Source: Polyangiaceae bacterium
Lineage (GTDB): Bacteria > Myxococcota_A > Polyangia > Polyangiales > Polyangiaceae
DNA: 64,000 bases
Direction of reading: 5' to 3'
Assembly (NCBI GenBank): GCA_020846005.1
Contig: JADLEQ010000049.1
Location: 17,981 to 81,980, forward strand
Under the pieces are notes generated by a model. The model ran no database searches. It saw only the letters and a program-made list of their open reading frames with translations, and had not been told where the DNA came from. Positions 18,872 to 26,531 of the stretch are shown here, piece by piece; position 1 is the stretch's first letter, and every line of letters starts with the position of its first letter. Position numbers and translations under genes: made by a program.

Positions 18872-20077
18872 TCAGCGCTCGAACCAGACGGACGCGGCGG
18901 TCGCCAGCAGGACGACCGCCCAGACGGGCCAGGTGGCGCGCCAGAAACCGCGGGCGTCGCGGCCGAGCGCGCGGGCGGCGCGGCGGCGCGCCGCGCTCCG
19001 GCCGACACGCCGCACCTCGGCGTCCGCCAGCGCGGCGCGCTCCCCGTCGTCCAGCGGGTCGGCGCCCTCGAGGTAGCCGACGTGGTGCTCGAGCTCGTGG
19101 CGGAGCGTCTCGGCGATCTCGGCGCGGACGTCGAACGGCTCGAGGGCGTGCTCGTCCTGGAACGTGCGGTGGTAGAGCCGGATCACGCCGGGCCCGGCGA
19201 CGCCGTCCGGATCGGGGGGCGTGTAGGAGCCGAGGAGGGCGACCCCTTCGTCGTCGCAGTGCGCCGGGCCGGCGATCACCTCGACGGCGACGTCGCGCGG
19301 CCCGCGGTCGCCCCAGCGCTCGCGCACGATCTCGCCGACGAGGCGCTCGAACTGGTCGGCGTCGGGGAAGTCCTTGGCCTCGCCGCGCCCGACGGAGAGC
19401 ACGCGCCCGAGCTCGCGCTGGATCGGCAGCGCGACCCACTCCACGGCGTCGCAGGACGGGCACGGGTGGGGCGCCTCGAGCCGCCGCGCGTAGTGGTGCG
19501 CCTCGTAGCTGTCGGCGAGCGCGTCGAAGTCGTCGCCGGAGAGGCGCTGGAGCTTGCGGGCGATCCGGCGCGCATCGCGGTCCCCATCCAGCTCGACCAG
19601 CCCGAGCGCGCGGACGAACGCGCTGTCGAGCCGGAGCGGCGACCCAGGGCGCGCGAGCGCGGCCGCGCGCTCCAGCGTGGTCGCCTCGAACCGCGCGCGG
19701 TGCACGTCGTCCGGGCCGATCGAGCACGGCTCGAGGAACGGGAGCGTCGTGTCCAGCTCCGGATCGTCGAGCTCGCCGTCCCGATACGGGCCGAGCTCGA
19801 GCGTAGACGCCGGCCGGACCGCCCAGCGCGCGTCGCAGTTCGCGCATACGAGCTCGGCGAGCGCGTCCTCGAGCCGCCCGAGGCGCCGCGCGAGGGCGCG
19901 CGCGGCGTGATAGTCGGCGAGCGGGAGCGCGGCGAGCGGCCGCTCCGTGCCGTCGCGCCCGACCACTCGCAGCTCGACGTTCGCGAGCTCCTCCGCCCAG
20001 TGGGCGGCGGCGGGCCGGGCGGCGGCCGGCGCGAACGTGATCCGCACCCCGCTCGGCAGGTGGAACGACTCCTTCAC
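18872..20077 (-). CDS. Membrane-anchored zincin-type metallopeptidase with zinc-ribbon inserts
   Basis: A 401-residue protein whose C-terminal half holds the zinc motif HELEHH at 327-332 (HExxH) in the context ETLRHELEHHVGYLEG, as in the small PF06262-type zincins. Two CxxC knuckles, CANC at 78-81 and CPSC at 206-209, could form one zinc ribbon interrupted by a domain. The last segment, WPVWAVVLLATAASVWF (383-399), is a single transmembrane tail anchor, so the enzyme probably faces the cytoplasm. It is followed 48 nt later by the sppA-like protease gene on the same strand, so the two could form a membrane protein quality-control unit. Substrate unknown. Confidence 0.7.
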   Translation of the reverse strand: MKESFHLPSGVRITFAPAAARPAAAHWAEELANVELRVVGRDGTERPLAALPLADYHAARALARRLGRLEDALAELVCANCDARWAVRPASTLELGPYRDGELDDPELDTTLPFLEPCSIGPDDVHRARFEATTLERAAALARPGSPLRLDSAFVRALGLVELDGDRDARRIARKLQRLSGDDFDALADSYEAHHYARRLEAPHPCPSCDAVEWVALPIQRELGRVLSVGRGEAKDFPDADQFERLVGEIVRERWGDRGPRDVAVEVIAGPAHCDDEGVALLGSYTPPDPDGVAGPGVIRLYHRTFQDEHALEPFDVRAEIAETLRHELEHHVGYLEGADPLDDGERAALADAEVRRVGRSAARRRAARALGRDARGFWRATWPVWAVVLLATAASVWFER

Positions 20078-20138
20078 GCGCTGGCGCTCACCGGCCGATC
20101 GCGTAGCGCGCGCGCGCGCCGAGCGCTCGCCGCGCCGC

Positions 20139-21179
20139 TCAGGCGGCCCGCGGGGCCCGCCCCGGGCCCTTGCGCCGAGCGGATCGCGGGGCGACGCGGA
20201 TCGTCGCGGCGTGGCGCGCCGGCGCGCGGCCGGCCTCGAGGAGCCGGGCGGCGGCGAGCGCGATCGCGTCGGCGCTCTGGTCGACGCCGATCGCGCGGCG
20301 CCCGAGGCGCGCCGCCACCGCCAGGGTCGTTCCGCTGCCAGCGTAGGGGTCGATCACCACGTCGCCGGGCGCGGTGCACGCGAGGAGCAGCCGCTCGAGC
20401 AGCGCCTCGGGCTTCTGCGTGGGCCAGCCGGTCCGCTCCCGCGCGACGGGCGCCACGATCCCGATCTCCCAGACGTCGCCGAGCGGCGCCCCCGGCGTCG
20501 CGGCCTCGGTCACCGACGACCTCGCGCGGCGGCCGCGCTCGTCGACCACCGCGCGCTGTCGGCGCGCCCCCCAGGTGGCGAGCGTGGACGGCGCGAGCGG
20601 CTCGTAGAGCTGGTGGAAGCGAGGCACGACCTGCGGATCGCGCACCCACCGCAGGAGCGTGTCGTGGACGCGCTGGAAGTTGCGCGTCTTCGCCGGCCAG
20701 CGGCGATAGCGCCACACGATCTCGCTCGCGAACGCCTGCACCCCGAAGATCTCGTCTCCCAAGACTCGGACGTAGTGGCTGGTGCGCGGGTCGACGTGGA
20801 CGACGAGGCAGCCCTCCGGCGCCAGCAGCGCCCGCGCGGCGGCCATCCGCGCGCCGAGCTCGTCCAGGTACTCGGCCAGCCCCGACCAGCGGTCGTCGAA
20901 GGCGGGCAGGGATCTCCGCGACGGGCGACCGTCCTCGTCGCGGGCGCGGATGATCCGCTCGTGCGCGCGCCCGGTGAGGAACGGCGGGTCGAAGTACGCG
21001 AGGGCGACCGCGCCGCGCAGCTCTTCGGCGAGCGCCGACATCGCCGCCAGGTTGTCGCCGTGGACGAGGCGCACGTCCGCCTCGCCGGCGTGCGTCACGA
21101 CGAGGTCGGCGGCCGGGAGCGGGCGGCGGGGCGCGCGCCCGGGCCACGAGAGCACGACAGGGTCCGACTCGCGGGGCAT
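20139..21179 (-). CDS. Orphan site-specific DNA-methyltransferase (adenine-N6 or cytosine-N4, beta-type order)
   Basis: A 346-residue SAM-dependent methyltransferase. Catalytic motif IV DPPF (64-67) precedes the SAM-binding motif I DPYAGSGTT (277-285), the order of beta-class amino-methyltransferases. RTGWPTQKPEALLERLL just before motif I and GVDQSADAIALA after it are typical. No restriction enzyme gene lies on either side, so it is an orphan and may have a regulatory role. It is transcribed divergently from trpS; TACGAT lies 12 nt before the chosen ATG. An upstream ATG would add 14 residues of Pro/Ala sequence. Target sequence unknown. Confidence 0.85.
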   Translation of the reverse strand: MPRESDPVVLSWPGRAPRRPLPAADLVVTHAGEADVRLVHGDNLAAMSALAEELRGAVALAYFDPPFLTGRAHERIIRARDEDGRPSRRSLPAFDDRWSGLAEYLDELGARMAAARALLAPEGCLVVHVDPRTSHYVRVLGDEIFGVQAFASEIVWRYRRWPAKTRNFQRVHDTLLRWVRDPQVVPRFHQLYEPLAPSTLATWGARRQRAVVDERGRRARSSVTEAATPGAPLGDVWEIGIVAPVARERTGWPTQKPEALLERLLLACTAPGDVVIDPYAGSGTTLAVAARLGRRAIGVDQSADAIALAAARLLEAGRAPARHAATIRVAPRSARRKGPGRAPRAA

Positions 21180-21286
21180 CGACGCGGGCGATCGTACCGG
21201 CGCGGGGTGTCCGCCGGCCAAGTTCGCGTCGCCCCGTCTCGGCGCCTCGCTTGCGCCACCGAGGTCGGTTCGCTAGCCGTTCCGGG

Positions 21287-22285
21287 GTGACCTCCCCAGG
21301 ACGGATCTTCTCGGGCATGCAGCCGACGGGCGGCCTCCACATCGGCAACTGGCTCGGCGCGCTCCGGACGTGGGTCGGCCTGCTGGAGTCGGGCAAGGAC
21401 GCCCTCTTCTGCGTGGTGGACGCCCACGCCACCACGGTGGACTACGAGCCCTCGGAGATGCGGGGCCGCATCCGCGAGGTCGCGCTCGCGTACGTCGCCG
21501 CCGGGCTCGACCCGGCGCGCTGCACGCTGTTCGTGCAGAGCGACGTGAACGAACACATGGAGCTCGCGTGGTACCTCGCGACGGTGACGCCGATGGGGGA
21601 GCTGCACCGGATGACGCAATTCAAGGAGAAGAGCGACCAGCACAAGCAGAACGTGAACGCGGGGCTCTTCACCTACCCCATCCTGATGGCCGCGGACGTC
21701 CTCCTCTACAAGACCACGCTGGTCCCCGTCGGGGACGATCAGGTCCAGCACCTGGAGCTCGCGCGCGAGGTCTGCCGCAGGTTCAACGCGCGCTACGGCG
21801 AGGTGTTTCCCGAGCCCATCCCGTCGTTGTCGGAGACACCGCGGCTCCTCGGGCTCGACGGGAAGTCGAAGATGAGCAAGACGCGCGGCAATGACATCGG
21901 GCTGTTCGAGGAGCCCGCGAGCCTCGAGCGCAAGCTCCGGGGCGCGTTCACCGACCCGGAGAAGCTCCGCAAGGGCGACCCGGGCCACCCGGAACGGTGC
22001 AACGTCTTCACGCTGCACAAAGCCGTGAACACGCCGTCGCGGGTGGCGGAGATCGACCGAGATTGCCGGTCGGGCGTGCTCGGCTGCGGGGACTGCAAGC
22101 GCGAGTGCGCCGCGGTGTTGAACGCGGCGCTGGCGCCCATCCGTGAGCGGGGGGAGGCCCTGCGCGGCGCGCCGGAGCAGCTGGACGCCATCCTCGCCGA
22201 CGGCGCGAGCCGTGCACGCGCGATCGCTCGCGCCACCATGCGCGAGGTGAAGGACGCGATGGGGCTCGGGGTGGGGGGCCCTTGA
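21287..22285 (+). CDS. trpS: Tryptophan-tRNA ligase
   Basis: Class I aminoacyl-tRNA synthetase charging tRNA-Trp. The 332-residue protein has the HIGH-equivalent GGLHIGNWLG (15-24) and KMSKT (195-199). GDDQVQHLELARE near 149-161 and the C-terminal LGCGDCKREC are typical of bacterial TrpRS. The GTG start is chosen because family members begin right before RIFSGMQPTG; an in-frame start 12 codons upstream falls in non-conserved sequence. TAGCCG lies 8 nt before this GTG. The stop overlaps the TTG start of the next gene (TTGA). Confidence 0.95.
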   Translation: MTSPGRIFSGMQPTGGLHIGNWLGALRTWVGLLESGKDALFCVVDAHATTVDYEPSEMRGRIREVALAYVAAGLDPARCTLFVQSDVNEHMELAWYLATVTPMGELHRMTQFKEKSDQHKQNVNAGLFTYPILMAADVLLYKTTLVPVGDDQVQHLELAREVCRRFNARYGEVFPEPIPSLSETPRLLGLDGKSKMSKTRGNDIGLFEEPASLERKLRGAFTDPEKLRKGDPGHPERCNVFTLHKAVNTPSRVAEIDRDCRSGVLGCGDCKRECAAVLNAALAPIRERGEALRGAPEQLDAILADGASRARAIARATMREVKDAMGLGVGGP

Positions 22286-22749
22286 GCCCGCGGTGGGCGG
22301 CGTGTCTCGTGGTGCTGGTCGTCGCCGGGTGCGAGCGCCGGCCCGTCGACGACGATCCGGAGCGCGTGGTGGCCGAGCTGATCGCGCGATTGCAGCGTGT
22401 GCACGGCGATCCGGCCGCCGCGCGCCGGGCCTACGATCTACTCTGGGCACCTGCGCAACAGAACCTCGCCGAGCGCGCCAAGCGCACGAGCGCGCTCACC
22501 GGGCGCAAGGTCGCGCCGGAGGAGATGCTCGCACCCTCGAGCTTCTACTTGCGCTTCACGCCGGTGCGGTACGCCGCGCGCGTCGAGGCCGAGTGGGCCG
22601 AGGTGACCGTCTTCGGCGAGGACTCCGCCACCCACCGTGAGCAGGTCCGGTGCGTGCTCGAGGACGGCCGTTGGCGAGTCGCGCTGTCGCTGCCCGAGCC
22701 GGCCCCCATCCAGGTCCGCGAGGCGGCGCCCGGCAGCCCGCGAGAGTGA
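22282..22749 (+). CDS. Small lipoprotein, possibly NTF2-like
   Basis: A 155-residue lipoprotein starting with TTG inside the trpS stop (TTGA overlap), so translation is coupled to trpS. The signal AACLVVLVVAGC has its lipobox at about residue 17. The helical N-terminal half (PERVVAELIARLQRVHGDP) followed by strands (YAARVEAEWAEVTVFG and QVRCVLEDGRWRVAL) resembles the cone-shaped NTF2/DUF4878-type fold, but the match is by pattern only. The coupling of an envelope lipoprotein to trpS is probably positional rather than functional. Confidence 0.7.
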   Translation: MSPRWAACLVVLVVAGCERRPVDDDPERVVAELIARLQRVHGDPAAARRAYDLLWAPAQQNLAERAKRTSALTGRKVAPEEMLAPSSFYLRFTPVRYAARVEAEWAEVTVFGEDSATHREQVRCVLEDGRWRVALSLPEPAPIQVREAAPGSPRE

Positions 22750-22772
22750 GGCGGGTCCGCGAGACGCACGAA

Positions 22773-22807
22773 GGGCGGGTCGGACCGCGATCGCGTTCCG
22801 CCCGCCC
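22773..22807. terminator. Inverted repeat between convergent lipoprotein and cdnL genes
   Basis: GGGCGGG and CCCGCCC form a 7-bp stem around an inner palindrome CGCGATCGCG. No T tract follows on either strand. A bidirectional terminator role is likely from its position. Confidence 0.45.
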
Positions 22808-22847
22808 CGTGCAGGAGCCGCCCGCCAGGGCGCTCCCTTCGCCGACC

Positions 22848-23354
22848 TCAGTTGGCGAAGAAGATCGCCTCGATCTCGGTCTTCACTTCGTCCTCGGTCT
22901 GCGCGCGAGCGATCGCGATCTCCTTCACGATGAGGGACCGCGCGGTGTCGAGCATGCGGCGCTCACCGAAGGAGAGCTGCTTGCTCGCCTTCAAGCGGTA
23001 CAGATCACGGAGGACCTCGGCGACATCGTAGATCGAGCCCGTCTTGATCTTGTCCATGAACCCGCGGTAGCGGCGGTTCCACGTCTGCGTGTCGAAGCCG
23101 ATGGTGCGCTCGCGCAGGATGTCGAAGATCTCACGGATCTCGGTGTCGCTGATGACCTGACGGAGGCCGACCGCGTTCGCGTTCGACACGGGGACCATGA
23201 TCTTGCGGTCGGTATCGAGGATGCGGAGCACGTAGAAGCGCTGGCGGCTCCCGGCGATGTCCTTCTCGTCGATGCTGATGACCTCGGCCACCCCCTGTGC
23301 GGGGTAGACTGCCTTGTCACCAACCTTGAACTCGACCTCGTGGCTTCCCTGCAT
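22848..23354 (-). CDS. cdnL: CdnL-type CarD family RNA polymerase-binding regulator
   Basis: A 168-residue CarD_CdnL_TRCF family protein that binds the RNA polymerase beta subunit and stabilises open complexes at rRNA and other sigma-A promoters. The N-terminal Tudor-like domain has FKVGDKAVYPAQGVAEV. The helical C-terminal part has TWNRRYRGFMDKIKTGSIYD, AEVLRDLY and LSFGERRMLDTARSLIVKE, close to Myxococcus CdnL as I recall it. There is no HMGA-like tail, so it is CdnL rather than CarD proper. The ATG is preceded by AGAAGGAGAC; the open frame upstream of it is non-conserved. In Myxococcus this gene is essential. A TAGCTT hexamer lies 76 nt upstream. Confidence 0.93.
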   Translation of the reverse strand: MQGSHEVEFKVGDKAVYPAQGVAEVISIDEKDIAGSRQRFYVLRILDTDRKIMVPVSNANAVGLRQVISDTEIREIFDILRERTIGFDTQTWNRRYRGFMDKIKTGSIYDVAEVLRDLYRLKASKQLSFGERRMLDTARSLIVKEIAIARAQTEDEVKTEIEAIFFAN

Positions 23355-23751
23355 GACGTCTCCTTCTGCGTCTGCGGCTCCCCGCACTCCGCCCGGCCAT
23401 GTGCCGAGGCGAAGGGCGGAGTCTCTCGAAGCTAGCTGGCGGACCCTGCGCCCGAGCGCAGGGCGACCTCCAGCGGCAAGACACTGCCGCGGGGCCGTCG
23501 AGCCTGCGGCGCGCGTGGAGCGGGCCGGCCAAGCTGGAACGCCCGCGGACGGGTGTTCGACGGTGCGCGGGGCGAAAGCATCAGTGACGGGCGGGGCCCT
23601 CGCCGGGCCGAAGCCCTCGAAGGGTGATGGAACTACGCGGTAATGTTCGCAGGGCCGAGCTGCTCTGGAATTCAGCGCAGCTTTCCGCCAGGCGCCGCAC
23701 CTTAGCCCAGCAGGCCGCGCGCGTCAACGGATTGTCGCTCTCCCGCCGCAC

Positions 23752-23858
23752 GGGGCAGGGCCGGACAGGGCAGGACAGGACGGGACACGGCAGCGCGGGG
23801 CAGGAAGGGGGCAGGAACGGGGCCGGACGGGGCCGGACGGGGCCGCGCGGGGCAGGAC
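23752..23858. repeat. Irregular G-rich short tandem repeats
   Basis: Units of 9-11 bases built on GGGGCmGGAC are repeated with variation, including two adjacent identical GGACGGGGCC copies near 23824-23843. The plus strand has many GGGG runs and could form G-quadruplexes; the minus strand is C-rich. Confidence 0.6.
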
Positions 23859-23884
23859 TCGACGCCGGGGCGGGTCATTCGGAT

Positions 23885-23935
23885 CAGATACCCGGGCGAA
23901 ACCCGGGCCCCAGGCGGTTCATTCCCGGGGATCTG
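23885..23935. repeat. 12-base inverted repeat with a nested CCCGGG hairpin
   Basis: Left arm CAGATACCCGGG and right arm CCCGGGGATCTG pair at 11 of 12 positions. An alternative short hairpin, CCCGGG-CGAAA-CCCGGG, uses the left arm and a third copy. Two exclusive folds are possible, as in some attenuators. About 140 bases downstream of the ppx stop. Confidence 0.5.
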
Positions 23936-24071
23936 CGCGGCGTGCGCCGCGGGCACGGCGCCGGCGCCCGCGCCGGCCTGAGCGCCTGGCGCGCGCCTCG
24001 GCGGCGGCCGCGCCCAGCGACGGCTCGTCCCCGGCGGCGCGCCTCCGCCGCGGGCGCCCGGGCGGAGCCGC

Positions 24072-24983
24072 TCAGCGGGTGAGCGCGCGGAGGACCAGGC
24101 CCCAGCGGACGCCACCATCCGAGACGACCAGCTCCCGGGCGCCGGCCCAGCCCATCACGCCCTCGACGAGCGTGGCGCCGGCCGCGATCACGTCCGCGCG
24201 CCGCGGATCGAGCCCCGTGAGCTCCCGGCGCCCCGCGATCGTCAGCGCGCGCAGGCGGCTCGCCTGGTCGGTGACGGTGACGGCGCTCAGCGCGGCTCCG
24301 TGGATGCGCGACGGATCGTAGTCGCGGAGGCCGAGCGCGAGCGCCGCGAGCGAGGTGACCGTCCCGGCGACGCCCACGAGCGGGCCGCGGGGCGGCGGCG
24401 CCGATCGCAACGCGGCCGTGACGTCGGCGCGCAGGCGCGCCACCTCGTCGGGAGATGGTGGATCCGACGCGAAGTGGCGCTCGTGCAGGCGCACCGAGCC
24501 GAGCTGCAGGCTGCACGCCGCGCTCGGCGCGCGCCCCACGGCGCCCACGACGATCTCGGTGCTCCCGCCCCCTACGTCGAACACGGTGGCGTCGCCTTCG
24601 AGCCCGAGCCCGCGCAGCGCCCCGGAGAACGTGAGCGCCGCCTCCTCCTCCCCGGAGATGACCCGCGGCGTGACGCCGAGGAGCGCGCCCGCCTCGGCCG
24701 CGAACTCCCGCCCGCCTCGGGCGTCTCGCATCGCGCTCGTGCCGACCACCTCGAGCCGATCGACCCGCGCCCTGGCGAGCCGCCCCGCGTAGCTCTCAAG
24801 GCACGCGAGCGTGCGCGCGCGCGCGGCGGCGGTGAGCGCCCCGCTCGCGCCCACCCCCTCGCCGAGCCGCGTGATGGTCGCCACGTCCTCGACCGTGACG
24901 AGCCGGTCGCCGCGTCGCTCGACGACGAGCAGCAGCACCGAGTTCGTGCCGATGTCGATGGCGGCGACGCGATCGAGCGACAC
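24072..24983 (-). CDS. ppx: Exopolyphosphatase / GppA family phosphatase
   Basis: An ASKHA-fold enzyme of 303 residues that removes phosphate from polyphosphate chains or hydrolyses pppGpp. Motifs: AIDIGTNSVLLLV at the N-terminus, TRLGEGV near 39, VVGTSAMRDA near 79, ISGEEEAALTF near 109-119 (catalytic Glu region) and VFDVGGGSTEI near 136-146. Only the two N-terminal ASKHA subdomains are present; the HD-like C-terminal part of E. coli Ppx (about 510 residues) is missing, as in many short bacterial forms. Short family members can have either activity, so the substrate is uncertain. It is 48 nt downstream of the OmpA-like gene on the same strand. Confidence 0.88.
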   Translation of the reverse strand: MSLDRVAAIDIGTNSVLLLVVERRGDRLVTVEDVATITRLGEGVGASGALTAAARARTLACLESYAGRLARARVDRLEVVGTSAMRDARGGREFAAEAGALLGVTPRVISGEEEAALTFSGALRGLGLEGDATVFDVGGGSTEIVVGAVGRAPSAACSLQLGSVRLHERHFASDPPSPDEVARLRADVTAALRSAPPPRGPLVGVAGTVTSLAALALGLRDYDPSRIHGAALSAVTVTDQASRLRALTIAGRRELTGLDPRRADVIAAGATLVEGVMGWAGARELVVSDGGVRWGLVLRALTR

Positions 24984-25031
24984 CGTGGCGATCTCGTGCC
25001 GATCCGCGCGCCGCGAGGCGAGCGCGGATGC

Positions 25032-25835
25032 TCAGCGGGTCAAGCTGTTCAGGTTGAGCATCTCCTCCACGTTCGGGAGGACGACGAGCTCGACGCGCCG
25101 GTTGCGTTGGCGCCCCTCGTCGGTGTCGTTGCTCGCGACCGGATCGGTGTCCGCGTAGCCGGCCGCGCTCCAGTTGCGAGCATCCAGGCCGCCACCCTCC
25201 GGCAGCGCCTTGACCAGGAACACCAGCACCGAGCGCGCCCGCATCGTCGAGAGCCCCCAGTTGTCCTTGAAGAGGCCGCCGGCGAGCGGCTTGCTGTCCG
25301 TGTGACCCGCGACCTGGAACTCGCGCTTGGCGAGGTCGGAGTCACCGCGGATCGCCTCCGCCACCTGCCCGAGGATGTCGGTCCCCTCCCTGCGCAGCGT
25401 GTCCTTCCCAGAGTCGAAGAGGACATCCCCCGGGAGCGCGATGAGCATGCGGTTGTCCCGGACCTCGACCTTCAACCCGAGCTTGGTGAGCTTCTCGAGC
25501 TTCGCCCGCAGCTCCTCGAAGCGCTTGCGCAGCTGATCGAGCTGCTCGGCGCGGCGCTTGTACTCCTCGAGCGCCTTCGTCGCCTCGGCCAGCGTGGTGC
25601 TGAGGTTCTCGGCGCTCACGCCGCTGTCCTTCAGCTTGGTGCGGAGGTCGTCGACCTCGTGCAGCGCGTCCGCGAGATCGGCCTCGCACTTCTTCGTCGC
25701 CTGGCGCTGTGCGCTCAGCTGGTTGCGGAGCGCGTCGTTCTCGCGCGTCTTCTGATCCCACTCTTCCTTCGAGTAGCCGCAGGCGACGACGGCGACGGCG
25801 AGGAGGGGCGCAGCGATCCGAAAAATCCGGTTCAT
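25032..25835 (-). CDS. OmpA-domain lipoprotein with coiled coil
   Basis: A peptidoglycan-binding envelope protein of 267 residues. The signal IFRIAAPLLAVAVVAC puts a lipobox at about residue 19. Residues about 25-120 form a long heptad-rich coiled coil (NDALRNQLSAQRQATKKCEA and onward). The OmpA/MotB-type domain has LFDSGKDTLRREG, FQVAGHTDSKPL, NWGLSTMRARSVLVFL and RNRRVELVVLP, matching the diaminopimelate-binding pattern (TD...LS..RA...R). The ATG before NRIFRIAAP is chosen; the open frame before it is Arg/Pro-rich. It probably tethers the outer membrane to the cell wall. ppx follows. Confidence 0.9.
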   Translation of the reverse strand: MNRIFRIAAPLLAVAVVACGYSKEEWDQKTRENDALRNQLSAQRQATKKCEADLADALHEVDDLRTKLKDSGVSAENLSTTLAEATKALEEYKRRAEQLDQLRKRFEELRAKLEKLTKLGLKVEVRDNRMLIALPGDVLFDSGKDTLRREGTDILGQVAEAIRGDSDLAKREFQVAGHTDSKPLAGGLFKDNWGLSTMRARSVLVFLVKALPEGGGLDARNWSAAGYADTDPVASNDTDEGRQRNRRVELVVLPNVEEMLNLNSLTR

Positions 25836-26167
25836 GGCGGGGGCACCTGGTGCTGGGAGCGGAGGACACGCCCGCGAATTCGTGCGGCCCTGGGGGCGCC
25901 CGCGTACCCGCCGCAATTCGAAGCGTCAAGTGCCGGCAGTTACGAAGGAAATCGAAGATGCACCGGGGCCACCACGCCGGCGCCACCACCTGGACGGGCG
26001 CTCCGGTGCGTAACTATTGCATAGCAAGAGGGGCGCCGCCTTGGCTCCGGCCCGTCCCCGCCTGAACTTTTTTCGTTGACACACCACATTAGGTGGCAAT
26101 ATACGTCGTGCAACCTACCGCGAATGGGCGTCATGTACGTCCACCGTGGTGCATGAGGAGGCAACCG
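25836..26167. other. 332-base divergent intergenic region between the OmpA-like and histone-like genes
   Basis: The region is less GC-rich than its surroundings. It holds the 11-base sequence CGTAACTATTG at 26009-26019, also found on the opposite strand at 7456-7466 before pcnB. The histone-gene promoter (26076-26104) and its ribosome site follow. No gene is seen. Confidence 0.7.
26076..26104 (+). promoter_or_regulatory. Sigma-70-type promoter of the histone H1-like gene
   Basis: A perfect -35 box TTGACA (26076-26081), a 17-base spacer and ATATAC (26099-26104; TATACG one base on is equally possible). The spacer contains the inverted repeat CACC-ACATTA-GGTG, a possible operator. Transcription would start near 26111, giving a 5' leader of about 57 bases. 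It is the closest match to the classical consensus in this window. Confidence 0.75.
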
Positions 26168-26356
26168 ATGGCTGCGAAGAAGACGAAGACGAAGACCGCA
26201 CGTAAGCCCGCCGCGAAGAAGGCCCCCAAGGTCGCGAAGAAGCGCGCGACCAAGAAGAAGGCCCGCAAGGCAGCGAAGAAGACGGCGAAGAAGGCGCCCG
26301 CGAAGCGCCCGGCCCGCCGCAAGAAGGCCGCCAAGAAGGCCGCCAAGAAGGCCTGA
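26168..26356 (+). CDS. Histone H1-like lysine/alanine-rich DNA-binding protein
   Basis: A 62-residue protein made almost wholly of Lys, Ala, Arg, Pro and Thr in AAKK/KKA repeats (KKTKTKTARKPAAKKAPK and onward), like the C-terminal tail of eukaryotic H1 and bacterial H1-like proteins. It should bind DNA non-specifically and help compact the nucleoid. The ATG is chosen because AGGAGG stands 7 nt before it; an open frame 25 codons longer starts inside the promoter. Strong promoter, strong ribosome site and a following hairpin suggest high expression. Confidence 0.88.
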   Translation: MAAKKTKTKTARKPAAKKAPKVAKKRATKKKARKAAKKTAKKAPAKRPARRKKAAKKAAKKA

Positions 26357-26470
26357 GCCGCCCGGGAAGCGGAATCCAGAGGCCCGGCGCGTCGAACGGC
26401 CGCGTCCGGGCCCCCGGAATTCCCGCTCCCTGGCGTCCAGCCACCGAGCGGCGCCCACGGGCGTCGCACC

Positions 26471-26493
26471 AGAGCCCGCCTCGAGCGGGCTCT
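26471..26493 (+). terminator. Hairpin downstream of the histone-like gene
   Basis: AGAGCCCGC-CTCGA-GCGGGCTCT is a perfect 9-bp stem with a 5-base loop, followed by GTCGTCTCT rather than a pure T tract. It lies between convergent genes and may stop transcription from both sides. Confidence 0.6.
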
Positions 26494-26531
26494 GTCGTCT
26501 CTGGGGCAGGGGCCACCGAGCCGCCGCGGGC

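Larger units (their letters stand above)
23355..24071. other. 717-base tract without a gene between ppx and cdnL, with C/G-rich repeats and a large inverted repeat
   Basis: No convincing coding frame. The part nearest cdnL should carry its promoter. At 23752-23858 the plus strand is a run of irregular units of about 10 bases such as GGGGCCGGAC and GGGGCAGGAC; the minus-strand transcript would be C-rich. At 23885-23896 and 23924-23935 lies a 12-base inverted repeat with one mismatch (CAGATACCCGGG against CCCGGGGATCTG), enclosing another CCCGGG. This could be a termination or RNA-structure region for ppx, or an uncharacterised regulatory leader. Confidence 0.6.
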
